DNA of 64,000 nt from Dolomedes plantarius (GCA_907164885.2 OU015490.1:213279344-213343343), one strand, 5' to 3'; shown: positions 34,990 through 53,510, numbered from the stretch's first letter. Notes: generated by a model from the letters alone, not told the origin. A program made the numbers and translations.

Positions 34990-37624
34990 AGAAAAAACAC
35001 TAAAATCAGCCGAAAGGAACAATGTTGAGTGGGGACGGTCTCCCACACAACAAAAAATCTCAGTGAAAAAACCCCATTAATTAAAATGAAAACCCAATGA
35101 TTTCAACTGAAATTTCTTTAACCTAAAGTTTTTTCTATTGCACCTAGCCGGATTGAATCAAGGTGTGGATTATATATTACGTAAGTCTTCATTTGAGACA
35201 TACTTGATTTGACAATATATCAAAATATCAAATTATCAAAATGGTACAAAATACTAAGAAAAAACACTATTATCAAAACTTTTATCAAAATACTCAACAC
35301 TTAAAAATGATTAAATATCACTTAAATTGTCACTTAAAATATGCAATAATTATTACACAAAAGGAATTACATAGCATAGGCAGAGACTCAGCTTTCAAGT
35401 TTTATCACAAAATTCAGAACATTTCTTTCTCGTTTTTACATGCGTTTCTTAAGCACTCTCGGTGACCATTTTAAGATTCTACTCCATCTATGACCCGAGG
35501 AATCATTTGAACAGGCTCATGCCCGGTCAAATAATAAATCATACTCTTTGTGAACAAGATGTGAATACTCCTCACATTTTATTCAAAATCAACACAATTT
35601 TGTCCTTGCCAAAACTAAAACATCAGAATTCTTTACTTTATATCAATAAAATATAATATTCTTAATTCCCATACCTTATTTAAAACAAATCACAATATAA
35701 AAAAAATTTTACTCAGTACTATGAAATACACTTAGTTTCAACCTGTGAAACAACTGTAAACCAAAATAGCACTTTATGAGAACCAACATATAAAACACAA
35801 AGAATACTTACAAGAAGCAAAACGACCATCGTCAAACCAGGAGACTAGAATTAGTTGCAAAAAATTTTAAAATTCTCCTCGATTACACAAAATTTTAGAC
35901 GAAATCTTTCAAAATTCTTAATTAATAATCAGTGAAAATCAAATTGTCACTCACTAACCTCCTTAATTTCATATCTTATGCTTGCTTTCCCCCCCCCCCC
36001 CTCCCCAAGTAAAAAGGTGGATAAACATTTAATTTCATCACCAAATAATTTTCAAGCATTTCAATTTCAAAATATTGGTTCATTTTCTGTAAACATTATA
36101 AAATCTTTCATACTCAAAATTCTTCTCAAAACCAACACAACAGTACACATAAATATCAAATTCTAGTCAGCAGTCTAAAACTCCACTAAAATAAAAATGT
36201 TTAACAAACCAATGAGAAGTGCGCCAGAAAAGTTAAGTGCCCAATCCTCCAAATTATACTAAAGTGAACCCATTGTTCAGTAAACAGGGGGGGAAACATC
36301 AATAAATCTTATGGGCTTAATTATAATAATTATTCAACTTCAATAGGCAATATTTCAATAATTCGCAGTGTAAAATACGTTAATTTAAATACCTCAACTA
36401 AATGATCAAAACTTCAAAATCTTAATTCTAATCATCAAAACACATTTTTTAAACCCATATTTTATGTAAATTACTCTGACACCACATCTCAAACAAACAA
36501 CTGTCACAACAAATCATGTCATTTCTAAAATCAACCAAGATTTATATTTAAATCATCTTTTTCTTTGTTTAACTTTAGAAATTTTCATTCTATACATTTT
36601 TCTCACTTAACAACATTTTTTCAATAATCATATTTTAATATTCTTTACACAGATTTTCTTTTAAAATATTATTCTCTGAATGAGCTAAAGAAAAAGAATT
36701 GTTATCGAAATGTACTTTACTTTTCTACCAATTGGAAAAACTTGAACAATCATCTCTGAGTGTGATGGCTGACAATCATAGCAATATCAGTTTCTTAAAA
36801 CACACAACGTTGAAGTCACGACGATACTCGCGAAAAACACTTTTCACTGTAGACATGAATGCCCACATCAATGAGCAGAACACATACGGAAGAAAAAAAC
36901 ATCTGGAACACTGCAGCGATGTCCGCCATAAAAACATCCATTGAAAATAAAAATCTTGATCATTTTTACACACAACACACTGCAGGAGGAAATCTACCCA
37001 CATCACCAGGGCAGAAAAAAAAACGTCGTGAAGAGAGCGCACACCAACCTTGGCGAATCCCGAATTTCGAAATCAGCGAACATCATCTTTATACAACGCT
37101 AAAACAGCAATCTGCCATGAAAAACTGGACAACGCCAAAAAAAAATTCATGATTAGAAATCATTATATTTACATCGTAATTTCCGCATCAGAAATGGTTG
37201 ACGAATATTTAAAGATGGCAGACAGCAACGCCTCATTGTGGCACGCACTCCGGAAATGGGAAACGGTAGCCCTCGCCGACGCTGCCATAATTCTCAGCTT
37301 CAAATATACTTGAACACAATCGAGTCTCAAAACGTAACTTTAAAATTCATGCCCTGTGATGTCTATAGAATATTCGGGACGCTACCATTATGTAATAGTT
37401 TCACTCCTCGCAGCCCGTGCCTGCTCTAAAAAAAAATTCGTTCGCTCGACCACAGATGCTAGTCAAGGTTATCTCTCAAAAAAGGGTATTCCCCTAAAAA
37501 TCACGCCGTGCTCGTTCTCTGCTGTGTTAAACTAATGGCGTTTGCCACGAAATTAATCTATCCTGAAGCTCCCTTTAAGTTTTAACTTAATTGTTTCTTT
37601 CCCACCCAATTTCTTGACTGACAC
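34990..37624 (-). mobile_element. Noncoding LTR retrotransposon, copy A (truncated)
   Basis: Collinear with the intact copy at 49601-57304: 35040-35210 matches 50350-50510, 35818-35950 matches 52555-52690, 35955-36060 matches 52865-52970, and 36190-36330 matches 53095-53240. The right end carries a diverged LTR. The left LTR is missing, and the element starts at the broken BEL pol. It lacks both nested transposons found in the other copy, so it preserves the empty sites at 35717-35718 (TA) and 36548-36551 (TTAA). No retroviral protein motifs are seen. Confidence 0.82.
37150..37624 (-). repeat. Diverged LTR of copy A
   Basis: 37325-37624 shares with the LTRs at 49601 and 56768 the segments catgccctgtga, ctcctcg.a.cccg.gc, tcaaggttatctctcaaaaa, atcctgaagc.ccctttaa and a terminal ttcttgac. 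The outer half is too diverged to place its start confidently. Confidence 0.6.
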
Positions 37625-37625
37625 T

Positions 37626-37690
<65 letters not shown>
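37625..37690. repeat. (CA)n-(TA)n compound microsatellite
   Basis: Adjacent to the outer end of copy A. Confidence 0.95.
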
Positions 37691-38970
<1,280 letters not shown>

Positions 38971-38989
38971 CGTATTTTTATTTATTTAT

Positions 38990-39575
38990 TAACTTTTTCA
39001 CCAGAGGTTTGAAATTACTTTCTGTCAGAAGTGTACCACTCTGGGTAAATTACCTTAATTTACCTATTTTTTAAGTCTCATAGGCTGTCAAGACGACTAC
39101 CATTCCTATAGCATGACACAATTTAGGGTTCTTTAAATACTGTTAATATCAGCTTGAAATTGAGTTTCAGTATAAGTTAAATATTCCCCTGTATCGACCA
39201 TGTAATAATTATGAGTATCCTATGAGTTTGAAACGTCTGAATCCTGATATGTATTATTATTGATGATCACTTTCGATGGAATGCACTTAGCCTAAATGAG
39301 TTTCTATGCAAATATGTGATATCCTCTAACCACAAGCGATTCATTTCAAATCGTCATATTGGTCTCATATACCCGCCAAATTGCGACATGTTTCCCAGTT
39401 CCGGTTAAACTGAACTGGCAAATTCATTAAGTCGGGTGACTTTTATGATATAATTTCTATTCTATATGACGAAGTTTTCATAAATCTGTAATGTTTCCCC
39501 CCGTACTTGATATGTATAGAAATTAAGAAAATACTCCTTAAAAACTAGTAACTGAAAGTTAAGTAATATATATGT
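38990..39575 (+). repeat. Interspersed repeat X, copy 2
   Basis: Second copy of the 27296-27799 family, same orientation, diverged by many substitutions and small indels. It has an extra leader of about 80 bp. Confidence 0.85.
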
Positions 39576-39899
39576 GAAGGTGCTAAGAAATCGTGTTTGG
39601 AAATTTGTGCGAACTTGGTGAGACATATTTTAATTAAAAAGTAAATAAATTTGTATATCAAACTCATAAGGATAAAGAAATTTTGTACTCTATTCAAACA
39701 TTTGGCATGTTAAGAAAACAATACTGAATACTGTAGATGTAATGTTACATATATACATACGTTAGTCACCAAGACGCGGATTTCATTAAAATTACTTGTC
39801 ATGTTTTAAATGTAATTGTGGTAATTCTATAAGTGTGAAACAATATTTTTATATGATTTTCCTGTAAAAAGTGCTGTATATATATATATATATATATAG

Positions 39900-39930
<31 letters not shown>

Positions 39931-40380
39931 GTAGTATATATTATATAATATATAGATATATATATATATAAATTGGTTGTTGTAGATTTGATGATAGCTT
40001 AATTATCATAAACATATTTTATATTACTTATTAATTTAATTACTTAAATAAGTAAAATAAAATAATTTTATGGTGTAAAAGTATTTAATACTAAAGTAAT
40101 AAATATGATATATGTTTATTCTTACGTATAATAATAAATAATAATATTTTACTCTTAAGTTATAATAATAATAATTCAATATTAATTTTGGTTTATATGT
40201 CCTTTAACACAGACCCCTTTGTTAGATCTTCATCTGTTTCGATTAACTCCATGGTTACAAGGTTTGTGATGCTTGTCTCCTTGCGGTTTAATACTCCTAA
40301 CTACAACATTGTCTAGCGCCAAGCTTGGTGTTCTTTGAGCAACTTTTTATTCATTTCATCTGTTACTTATAGATTGTTCG
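39576..40380. other. AT-rich sequence with an imperfect TA tract, no gene
   Basis: 39878-39970 is a broken TA tract. 40060-40190 is a simple-sequence region of taata/ataat type. Nothing else recognised. Confidence 0.5.
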
Positions 40381-40407
40381 GTGTCTGAGTATGTTTATTT
40401 ATATCAC

Positions 40408-40526
<119 letters not shown>

Positions 40527-42315
40527 CCGGGTGGCCATAATTAAACTGACAGTGTTCACAGTGTTCTGTAGCGCGATCTATTTGCGAGAATGACGCCACA
40601 TTTTGTAGGAAGATTAAACAAGACGGGGGACGATGGATTCCGCGAAAAAATAAATTAGTTCCAAAATTCACCGCTAGGGAATATTTGGCGCTGTGTAATA
40701 GAAAATAGAGTGTTAACAAATGCAAATTAATACGGAATAAAATTACCTTTTATTATGCACATTTTCTTATTTAGTTTAAGTGCAATATGGCAACACTTTT
40801 AAAAAAGCGTAAAATCTACATAAACACAGATAAAGTCTCGTAATCTGCAATATCACGTACGCTGAGCAGAAGAAGAAGTTCTTTATTCAAATTTCACGTT
40901 ACATCCATTGGCACAGTGCCAGCTGATTGGGTTTTAAAAGGCAATGTGTTACGTTTCGAATCAATCGGATTGAAAGTTTATGTGTAATGTCTCCTTCTTT
41001 AGTCGAGCGTGCGTTACTGGTCAAATTCTTTTACCTCAACCAGTGCAACTCGTCAGCCGCTCTTCGTGCTTTTAGAACGCACAAAAAATGCGTAAGGTAA
41101 CGGTCATGTGTCAGTTAATGGGCTAAAAGCAATGGTTGCGACGTTTGAGAAAACAGGTTCTCTGAAGGTTCAGTCAGGCAGAGGACGAAAACCTGTACCA
41201 CAGGATACAATCGAAGCAGTTGCCACGGCGATTGTCGACAGAGGACCAGACAATATTGCTGCCACCTCTAGCGCTCGTGGATTAGCTCGGAATATGGATA
41301 TGCCTTACAGTACGGTATGGAAAATCTTACGAAAGATTATCAACTTCTATCCGTACAAGATCAGCCGTGTACAGGAGTTACTGTACCCCGACCATGATAA
41401 GCGATTGACTTTTGCTCTCACCTTTCTTGCCAGAATGGAGGTGCATGATGCTTGGCCGTGGAAAATCTTATGGGGAGACGAGGCCCACTTTTACCTGCAT
41501 GGATCTGTGAATACCCAGAACTGCCGAATTTGGGATGACAAATCACATGCAGTCACAGAAATTCCCTTACATTCACCAAAGGTAACTGTTTGGTGTGGGT
41601 TCACAGCGAATTTATCGTAGGTCCATTCTTCTATGAGAACATTACCCCGACAGGACCAGAAACCTGTTATTGTACAAGAGAAATATCGCCACATGTTGAA
41701 CAGCTTTGTCATTCCGGCACTTCAGCAAAGACAATTCCTGGGGGAAATCATTTTCATGCAAGATGGAACCCCTCCACACGTTGCTGTACAGGTGCAACAG
41801 CTGCTACGACAGAAATTCACAACAGAAAGAGTTATTAGCCGCTACTTTCCAATCGCATGACCACCTCGGTCGCCTGATCTTACCTCATGCGACTTCTGGC
41901 TATGGGGTTACCTTAAGTCCAATGTCTATCAAGGAGTGGTCCAGGACCTGGCTACGTTGAAGGATAACATATCACGGACTGTACGGGAGATTCCTGCAGA
42001 CATGTTACTTTCTGCTGTTGTGCATACTGTGCACAGAATGCAATATGTGGTCCACAACAACGGCAGCCACATTGAACCTCATTTGAATGCAAAATAAAAG
42101 GTAATTTCCGTATTGATTTGCATTTGTTAACACTCTATTTTCTATTACACAGCGCCAAATATTCCCCTAGCGGTGACTTTTGGAAATAATTTATTTTTTC
42201 GCGGAATCCTTCGTCCCCCGTCTTGTTTAATCGTCCTACAAAATGTGGCGCCATTCTCGCAAATAGATCGCGCTACAGAACACTGTGAGCACTGTCAGTT
42301 TAATTATGGCCACCC

Positions 42316-42317
<2 letters not shown>
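40527..42317 (+). mobile_element. Mariner-like element with about 200-bp inverted ends
   Basis: The left end is ccgggtggccataattaaac and the right end is its reverse complement. Similarity continues for roughly 200 bp (40527-40740 against 42105-42317). TA lies outside both ends and belongs to long (TA)n tracts on both sides. One transposase pseudogene lies inside. Confidence 0.95.
40987..42097 (+). pseudogene. Mariner-like transposase, frameshifted
   Basis: N-terminus MSPSLVERALLVKFFYLNQC (helix-turn-helix, DUF4817 type), then a frameshift near 41095. A long open part carries GRGRKPVPQDTIEAV, a second HTH (LARNMDMPYSTVWKILRK) and WGDEAHFYLHG with the first catalytic Asp. A further frameshift near 41620 leads to IIFMQDGTPPHV (second Asp), WPPRSPDLTSCDFWLWGYL (candidate third Asp) and VHRMQYVVHNNGSHIEPHL at the C-terminus. 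If the Asp in SCDFW is the third catalytic residue, 42 residues separate it from the second; this needs an intact relative to confirm. Otherwise full length. Confidence 0.92.
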
Positions 42318-42566
<249 letters not shown>

Positions 42567-43790
42567 GTAAGTAAAGTGGTATGATTCCATACATTTCTCT
42601 TCGAGGAAAAACTTCAGACACATGGAGGAATTTTCTAGAAATTATTAGCTGATTACTAATTATTAAACGTTATTTTGTTCTTTTCTTTCAATTTTCCTTT
42701 ATTATTTCAAGAGGATTTCATGTTTGAAATAAAAATCCAAGGAGAGGAATTACGTGGTAACGCGACAGTTAAAAATCAGTGTAATTATCAGTTGTCATCA
42801 TAATAGATGAAGCATATTAATACACATTCTATGTGTAAGGATAAGTTATTTCAGAAAAAACGTAAAGGAGGACTTTATAAAAAAGATGATCTCCGATATT
42901 CTACATCACTCAATAATATGAATATATTACTCGATTTTTTAAAAATAAATGCAAATAATAATGCTATTTTATTTTTTAAATATAACATGTTCATTCAGTG
43001 AGAAAAATGAAACGTATTTTTTAAAATTTAAATGTAAAATTTATTAAAGAGATCTCGTTAGAAAGTCCACATCGCTAACGATTACGAGTATATAACTCGA
43101 TAATTTATTAAAAGTCAAATGCAATAATCTAGTTCCATATTCATAAAAGAAATATATTAATACACATACGGTGAGTACGGTGAAAGATAATTTTTTTTAA
43201 GTAAATGCAGTTTATAAAAGCAGTAATCTCTGAGATAGCACATAGATAAGGCTTATAAATATTTGAAATCTTTCTTCCATTAAATAAGCATAATTCGACG
43301 AATTTTCCCTGACAAAATAACCTTACGTTATTAAACCGTCTCATCTTTCAGCTGGAAAAAGTTTTTCTTTGTTAATCTCTAGATTGCTTTTTAAATAACC
43401 TCTTGCACGTTCTGCAGAATAAAGATCTCATTAATTTACAGCATGATAAATTTTAAATTCTGAAACAGTATACTGCCAAAATAGTTAAAGTTATGATAAA
43501 ATTTACTTTCTTAGTCATTTTCTAAAGTATATTTTTCTAAATAAATTCTCATGTTTTAAGAAAGAGAAATATTTCTTCTAATTTATTAATAACTTGATAT
43601 TAAATTGTTTGTGTCATAACAGAAAAAAATGTTTAATTGAATTTTTTTATCACTTTTATTCAAACATTTATTGGTAATTTATATACCTAATTTAAATTCT
43701 TAGATACTTCACCTCATTTGAAATGTTTAACCTATTAAGAATTAAAGCCATATTTCCTTACATTTAAGCTACTAATCCAAAATAAATCTA
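42567..43790. other. AT-rich stretch, nothing recognised
   Basis: No protein, RNA or repeat similarity within the window was found. Confidence 0.45.
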
Positions 43791-43848
43791 CATATATATA
43801 CAGACACACAAACAAACACATACACACACACACACATATATATATATA
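43791..43848. repeat. (CA)n-(TA)n microsatellite
   Basis: Ends exactly at the next element's left terminus. Confidence 0.95.
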
Positions 43849-45566
<1,718 letters not shown>

Positions 45567-45779
45567 TAAAAGAAAAATTATATTTTTCTGGAACTTATAT
45601 AGCATTATGTGTCTGTATTAATCGAAGTATAAGTTTAAAATCTTTCTTCATTACAGTCAAAAATAGAATCTTCATGCTTTTTGTTTGTTTGTTCGTATAA
45701 ACTCTTATGAGAAAGAAACGGTGATCAACATTCCTTATAAAAATACCTAATGAATTCAATTAATTATTACTTTGCGAAT
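45567..45779. other. No recognised feature
   Basis: Short AT-rich gap before repeat Y copy 2. Confidence 0.3.
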
Positions 45780-46715
45780 ATATACATAAAAAGCCCAAAC
45801 CTTATATGGCATTTGAATATGATAAAGACATATGGATAAATTCCATTAATAAATTTACTACAAGTTTAGTATTCATAAAAACAAAACTTCATTACCCGTT
45901 TAAAGCACCCTTAAGCATTCATTCAAACAATTTTTATTTTCTGGAATTTTTATATTTAAGTATGGTACATAACATTTTCACTCCATAAAATTTCTTCAAG
46001 CACTATATAAAAAGAAATATGCATGGGTATTGATTTTCCTAAAGCAACTGGAAACTTAAATTAAAAATATTTGAAAAAGAAAAATAAAATTGGTCGCATT
46101 ACTGGAAAAAAATTCTAAGGTATAATTGTCTTCTGAGATTACATCTTTCTTTGTCATTCTCCATTGTTATTTCAAAATAATACGTAGCATGATTTTTTTT
46201 TTTCTATTCGGTGAAATATTCAGAAAAAATTTGTCCAGAAAAATAATAAATTACCTCGCTTATTTTGTTTAGGGACAGAAGAAAATATTTTTCTTTTTCT
46301 TTTTCCTTACTGGCAACAACAACTGAATAATTCTTGAGCGTGCCTCTTAAATAGATTTATGACGAAAACAAAAGGAACAGGGAGTTTCAAGACTATTTTT
46401 TCATTATTGGATGTACACCGCGAATTTTATTTTCTTTCATCAAATTTCAATGGTTCTATAATGCATTGAAGTTGTCTCTGATAAGATTTACTTTTGAAGT
46501 GGGATGATTCTCCTAATAAATGTAGGGAACATCAGGTTTTAATAAAATTTCTTTTTGAAGTGTTTTCAAATATTTTTAGCAGAGAAAAATAAAATAATGT
46601 TATTTCTAGATACGACAAAGGATTTCATCCTCCATTAGATAATAAATTAAACGCTTAAACCCTTATTAGCAAAACTAATATCCTATGATGTATCTTGGGG
46701 TGGGTACATACATAC
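45780..46715 (-). repeat. Interspersed repeat Y, copy 2
   Basis: Inverted counterpart of 30345-31270, collinear over about 930 bp, with dispersed substitutions and indels throughout. The outer end abuts a (CATA)n run at 46706-46730. Confidence 0.88.
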
Positions 46716-46730
46716 ATACATACATACATA

Positions 46731-49339
<2,609 letters not shown>

Positions 49340-49509
49340 GTCGTGGTACCAACGAGGCAAAAAGATGACGGAGTGGTAATTCATTCGTGTCGTTCACCTT
49401 ATCCAGTCCGAACGATCATATTGCTTTGTTATGTTTCCGCATCTATCGTTTTCCCGCATTTATCGTTCATTTCAATCGGTCCCTTCAAAAACGATAGATC
49501 GAAATTCCA

Positions 49510-49512
<3 letters not shown>
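49340..49512 (-). mobile_element. Pogo-like terminal fragment
   Basis: The right end, reverse-complemented, is cagtggaatttcgatctatc followed by gtttttgaagggacc. The element repeats atcta/tttatcgtt blocks (a pogo/Tigger-like sub-terminal region). It ends exactly at TA of the next tract. No left end located. Confidence 0.6.

Positions 49513-49600
<88 letters not shown>
49513..49600. repeat. (TA)n tract, left side of the nested LTR element
   Basis: About 44 units, bounded exactly by the pogo-like end and the LTR. Confidence 0.98.
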
Positions 49601-49604
<4 letters not shown>

Positions 49605-50212
49605 GAGCTTAAATTCACGCACTTCTCAGAACTCTCGCACTCTCCCAAACTCGTTCCAACTAATACTTACTCTTAAAATATATGCAGTCAGAACAATACT
49701 AGGACTTTGGAATTAAACACACTTAAATTACAACCAAATCCTTTATTCAAATTACTGATTAATAACCCGATTCAATCTGTGCCATTTTCGATCTGTCATC
49801 TATAAATAGATCTGTCATCTATAATTCGATCTGTCATCTATAGTAGTGCGCGTGTGACGCGCACTACTTCTCAGTACGGGACCCAAGAAAACTCTGCTAA
49901 ATCTTTTGTTAAAACTCAAGCGTCGAATCTCCGCGCATGCCCTGTGAAAACTTCCAGAACTCACCCTACGTCTAGTATTATGTAACAGCTTTTACTCCTC
50001 GAACGCCGATGCTTGCGTCTAAAAATACACTCGTTAGCCTGACCACATCGCGTCAAGGCTACATCTCAAAAGGGATTCTCTTTCCCAATTCACGCGAAAC
50101 ACTTCAATTAAGCTCTGTGAAAATGAAGGCGCTAGGTGCGAAAGTAAAAATTATCCTGAAGCCCCCTTTAAATTATTGTTTACTTATTATTTTCACCACT
50201 AATTCCTTGACA
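49601..50212 (-). repeat. 3' LTR of the noncoding LTR element
   Basis: On the plus strand it runs tgtcgagctt...ccttgaca. It shares with the right LTR cttactcttaaaatatatgc, gtgacgcgcactacttctca and gctacatctcaaaa. TTTATT at 49742-49747 is a minus-strand polyadenylation signal. It contains a short extra atctgtcatctata triplication near 49790-49840 absent from the other LTR. Confidence 0.9.
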
Positions 50213-50228
50213 ACTTCCCCCCCCCCGT
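50213..50228 (-). other. Polypurine tract
   Basis: Plus-strand acttcccccccccc: G-rich purine run on the minus strand directly preceding the 3' LTR, the expected plus-strand primer position. Confidence 0.7.
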
Positions 50229-50985
50229 TCCCATGAAGGCACGCGCACAATGGAGTAGCTAATTCCACGTGGCATGTCCCCAGAAGAGAAAAACGCTAAT
50301 CAAATTTTAAAAATCTCAAAGGACTATAACCGAAAATGAGTGCTGAGTAGAGACGTCTCCCCACTCAACAAAAACTAAATTAAAACTTAACTAAATGAAT
50401 TTTAACCCTAACCTAAAATTTTCCCATCTGCACTTAGCTAGATTGAATCGTTGTGTGGTTTACATAGCACATAAGTCTCCATTTGAGACATCCTCGATTT
50501 ACAACATATCATATCAACATCAATTATCGAAACTTGTACAAAATATTAAAAACACAATATTATCAAAGTAGTCTCAAAATACAAAACACTTAAACATATC
50601 ACATTAATTATTACATAAAAGCGATTATATTATAGGCATGGACTCAACTTTCAAGCTTATTTACACATCTCAAAACAGTTTCCTTCTCAAAAATCTTTGT
50701 TTATGCACTTCAATTTTCTAACTAAAAACTCTAACCAATATGGGTATTGAAGGAAACATGTAAAACTGCTCATGCTTGTTCAAAGCATTAAATCCTTCAC
50801 TAATTGGTAAAATATGTTAAAAAACTCACATTTTTTTTAAATACTACCTATACAATCCTACCATTATCAAATTTAAAACGTATCAAAATCCCTCATCCTA
50901 TATCAATGCAAAGAAAATACTACTATCCTTAGGTTTCATGGCTTATTTAAAACAAAATCACAATATCAAAAATTTTTACTCAATA

Positions 50986-52307
50986 GGGGAGACCTGTGTA
51001 CCTAGGTCCATCATGTACCTAGGGCCACCCCATTTTATTTGAATAATATATAGTTCTAGGTTTTTTTACTCAGTTGGGTGAGTGTCAACAGTAATTTCTA
51101 TTTTAGCAGCCAATTAGAAATCTTGGAGGAGAAATCTGTGGCAAGTTATAAGTGAAAAACGTTTTTGCATGGTCTGAAGTAAAATTTTGCAGCTCATCAC
51201 TTTTATTGTTTTACAAAGGTTAGTCAAATACTATTCTTTGAATTCTAGTACATAATTTTGTTTGTAACATTAAGTACTAAATGGGGTATTAAATAAGTCC
51301 CCTCTCCATGTGGGTTTTTCAGTAGAAGGTATTTTGTATGAAATTACCTAGTCTTGTGCCTAGGGCCACATAGTTGCCTTGTACCTAGGTCCATGGCCCT
51401 AGGTACAACTGTAATCATATTCTGTATGTTGTTATTTTATTGAAAAAGTTTTCATAATAAATAGAGGAAAAATCTAAACAATTTTGATTTAGTTAAGTTT
51501 TTTTGTATTGGATGTTATTTAAATACAAGGGGTACTATATATTTTGCTCTGGAACTCTCAATGTGCTTGACTTACAAAAAATATGTTTGCTACTATTATT
51601 ATTATTCAGGATTATTAATTTGTTTATATAAACATAAGAATCTATTTAAAAAAATATATTTATATAAGCAAAGGTGTAATTCTAAATAAGCTTTATACGA
51701 TATTTTAATAAATTTTCAACCTTTATCATATTTTCATACCACAAAATCCTAATTTAAAACTTCGTACATCCAAAAGAGGCGGAACTAGGGAGATGTAGAA
51801 TCCTGACAGACACTCCAGAAAAGAAGTAAATTGAAGAACAACGTGTAATTAGAATGGCCAAAAGAAAAAGAAAATTGTCAAAAAACCTGTGTTTCAAATA
51901 GAGGCAACTTCATCTGAAGAATGATTCATCTGAAAAATGATGAATCATTATGAAAAATTTGTAATTCAATAATAATTTGGCCCATATTCATTTGGCTTCT
52001 GTTATAAAATTCATGTGTATACGTTTTTTCTATGCATTAAAGAGTGAAACCTAACTTTTAGGGAATGGCCCTAGGTACACCAGCTACTGTCCCTAGGTAC
52101 AATGCTGTCTTGTACCTAGGGCCATTTGCGAAGTTTCTTAAAAAACCTTCTATTTCACAGAATTTATTATATTGAGTATTTATATTAATCCCATTGAGAT
52201 GGCAATTAGTATAATAATGTGTGCATATCAGTTTTACAATTTTAAACAGGTCAGTGGATCTGTTTCGTTCATTGAAAAAAGGTGGCCCTAGGTACACAGG
52301 TCTCTCC
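50986..52307 (+). mobile_element. Pogo-like transposon inside the LTR element
   Basis: Left end ggggagacctgtgtacctag. Right end, reverse-complemented, ggagagacctgtgtacctag. TA is duplicated outside. Copy A has the empty site (tactcag TA ctatg at 35717). Several internal copies of gtacctagg(g/t)cca occur at both ends (51011, 51359, 51382, 52068, 52091, 52114, 52284), a dense sub-terminal repeat array. The plus-strand coding remnant is near 51780-51930. Confidence 0.9.
51780..51930 (+). pseudogene. Pogo-like transposase C-terminal fragment
   Basis: It reads GRCRILTDTPEKK followed by a stop, then IEEQRVIRMAKRKRKLSKN. The R-x-L-T-x-T-P-E-K segment with a Lys/Arg tail is a familiar C-terminal signature of pogo/jerky-like transposases. 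No catalytic domain remains. Confidence 0.55.
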
Positions 52308-52714
52308 TACTAGGAAAATACACTTAAAATATGTATTCCTCATTAATTTATGTGTAATCAAAAATGCACTACAAAAACACTTATAAAAACTTTAAGATCA
52401 ATATAAATCAAAGCAATACACCTATGAAAACAATTGTAGCCGATTGAAACTGAAGAACACTTAATAAAATTCAAAATATTTATCAAAATGTAACTTAAAA
52501 TAACATCTTATGACACTCAAATAAACACTCAAAAAAATAGATATACAAGGAATGAAAACGACCATCGTCAAACCAGGACCAGGATTAGTTGCACAAATTT
52601 CAAAATTCTTCTCGATTACACAGAATTTTAAACGATATCTTTTAACATTCTTAATTAATACTCACTGAAATCAAATTATAAATTAGTCACTCAGAGGATC
52701 CAAAATAAACATTA

Positions 52715-52850
52715 ACATCATAGATTGTTTTGTTTTGTTTTGTTTTTGTAAATATAATGGCAGAATGCGAAGCCAAGTGCGTTAGGCGCTAAAGAAAAAA
52801 AAATCAAAAAGGAGATAGATCTCCGAGCGAGAAAAATTCTATGCTTAATA
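52715..52850 (-). mobile_element. Short insert with (CAAAA)n tail
   Basis: Present in this copy of the LTR element but absent at the matching position of copy A (35940-35955). On the minus strand it ends in four to five CAAAA repeats, like a SINE or LINE 3' tail. A short hairpin ggagatagatctcc lies near the other end. No pol III boxes are recognised. Confidence 0.45.
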
Positions 52851-53495
52851 ATTTTAATAATTACTCCTTGACTTCATATCTTATACTTCTCTTTACCACC
52901 ACCCTCCTCCAAGGAAAAAGATGGATAAACATTTTAATTTCATCACCAAATAATTTTCAACCATTTCATTTTCAAAATATTAGTTAATTTTTCTGTAAGC
53001 ATTATAACATCTTTCATACTCAAATTCTTTTCAAAACCAACAAAACAGTACACATAAATTCCAAATTTTATTCAGCAGTCTAAACTCCAATGCAAAATAA
53101 AAATGTTGAGAAACCAATGGGAAGTGTCAGAAAAATTAAATGCCCAAACCTCCAAAATTGACTAAAGGGAATCTATTCTTCAGTAAACAGGGGTGGGAAA
53201 CATCAATAACTCTTATGGGCTTAATTATAACAATATTCAATACTCAATAGTCAATACTCCATGCCGGAAAAATCTCAATAACTTCACAACGTAAATATAA
53301 CTTTAATTTAAATACCTCAACGAAATGCTCAAAATTCCAAAATCGTAATTATAATCATCAAAACACATTTCTTAAACCCATATTTTATGTAAATTACTGA
53401 CACAACTTTTGAAAACGTCACTTGTACATCAAACTTGTCACTTCAAAAAAAATCACAATCCTAATATTTTTTAATTTAACCCTGCTGTTCTGTTC

Positions 53496-53510
53496 GGGTC
53501 AATATGACCC
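53496..53510. repeat. Sub-terminal palindromes of the piggyBac element
   Basis: gggtcaatatgaccc here, gggtcagtatgaccc at 53672-53686 and gggtcatattgaccc at 55867-55881. Positions inside both ends suggest transposase-binding sites. Confidence 0.85.

Noticed and set aside
35985..36005. Second poly-C run in copy A as another polypurine tract
   Set aside because: It lies mid-element, not next to an LTR, and the other copy has only a short C-rich stretch there.
50993..52297. Minus-strand 79-codon frame at the right end of the pogo-like element as a transposase
   Set aside because: It is mostly terminal repeat sequence and has no catalytic or DNA-binding motif.
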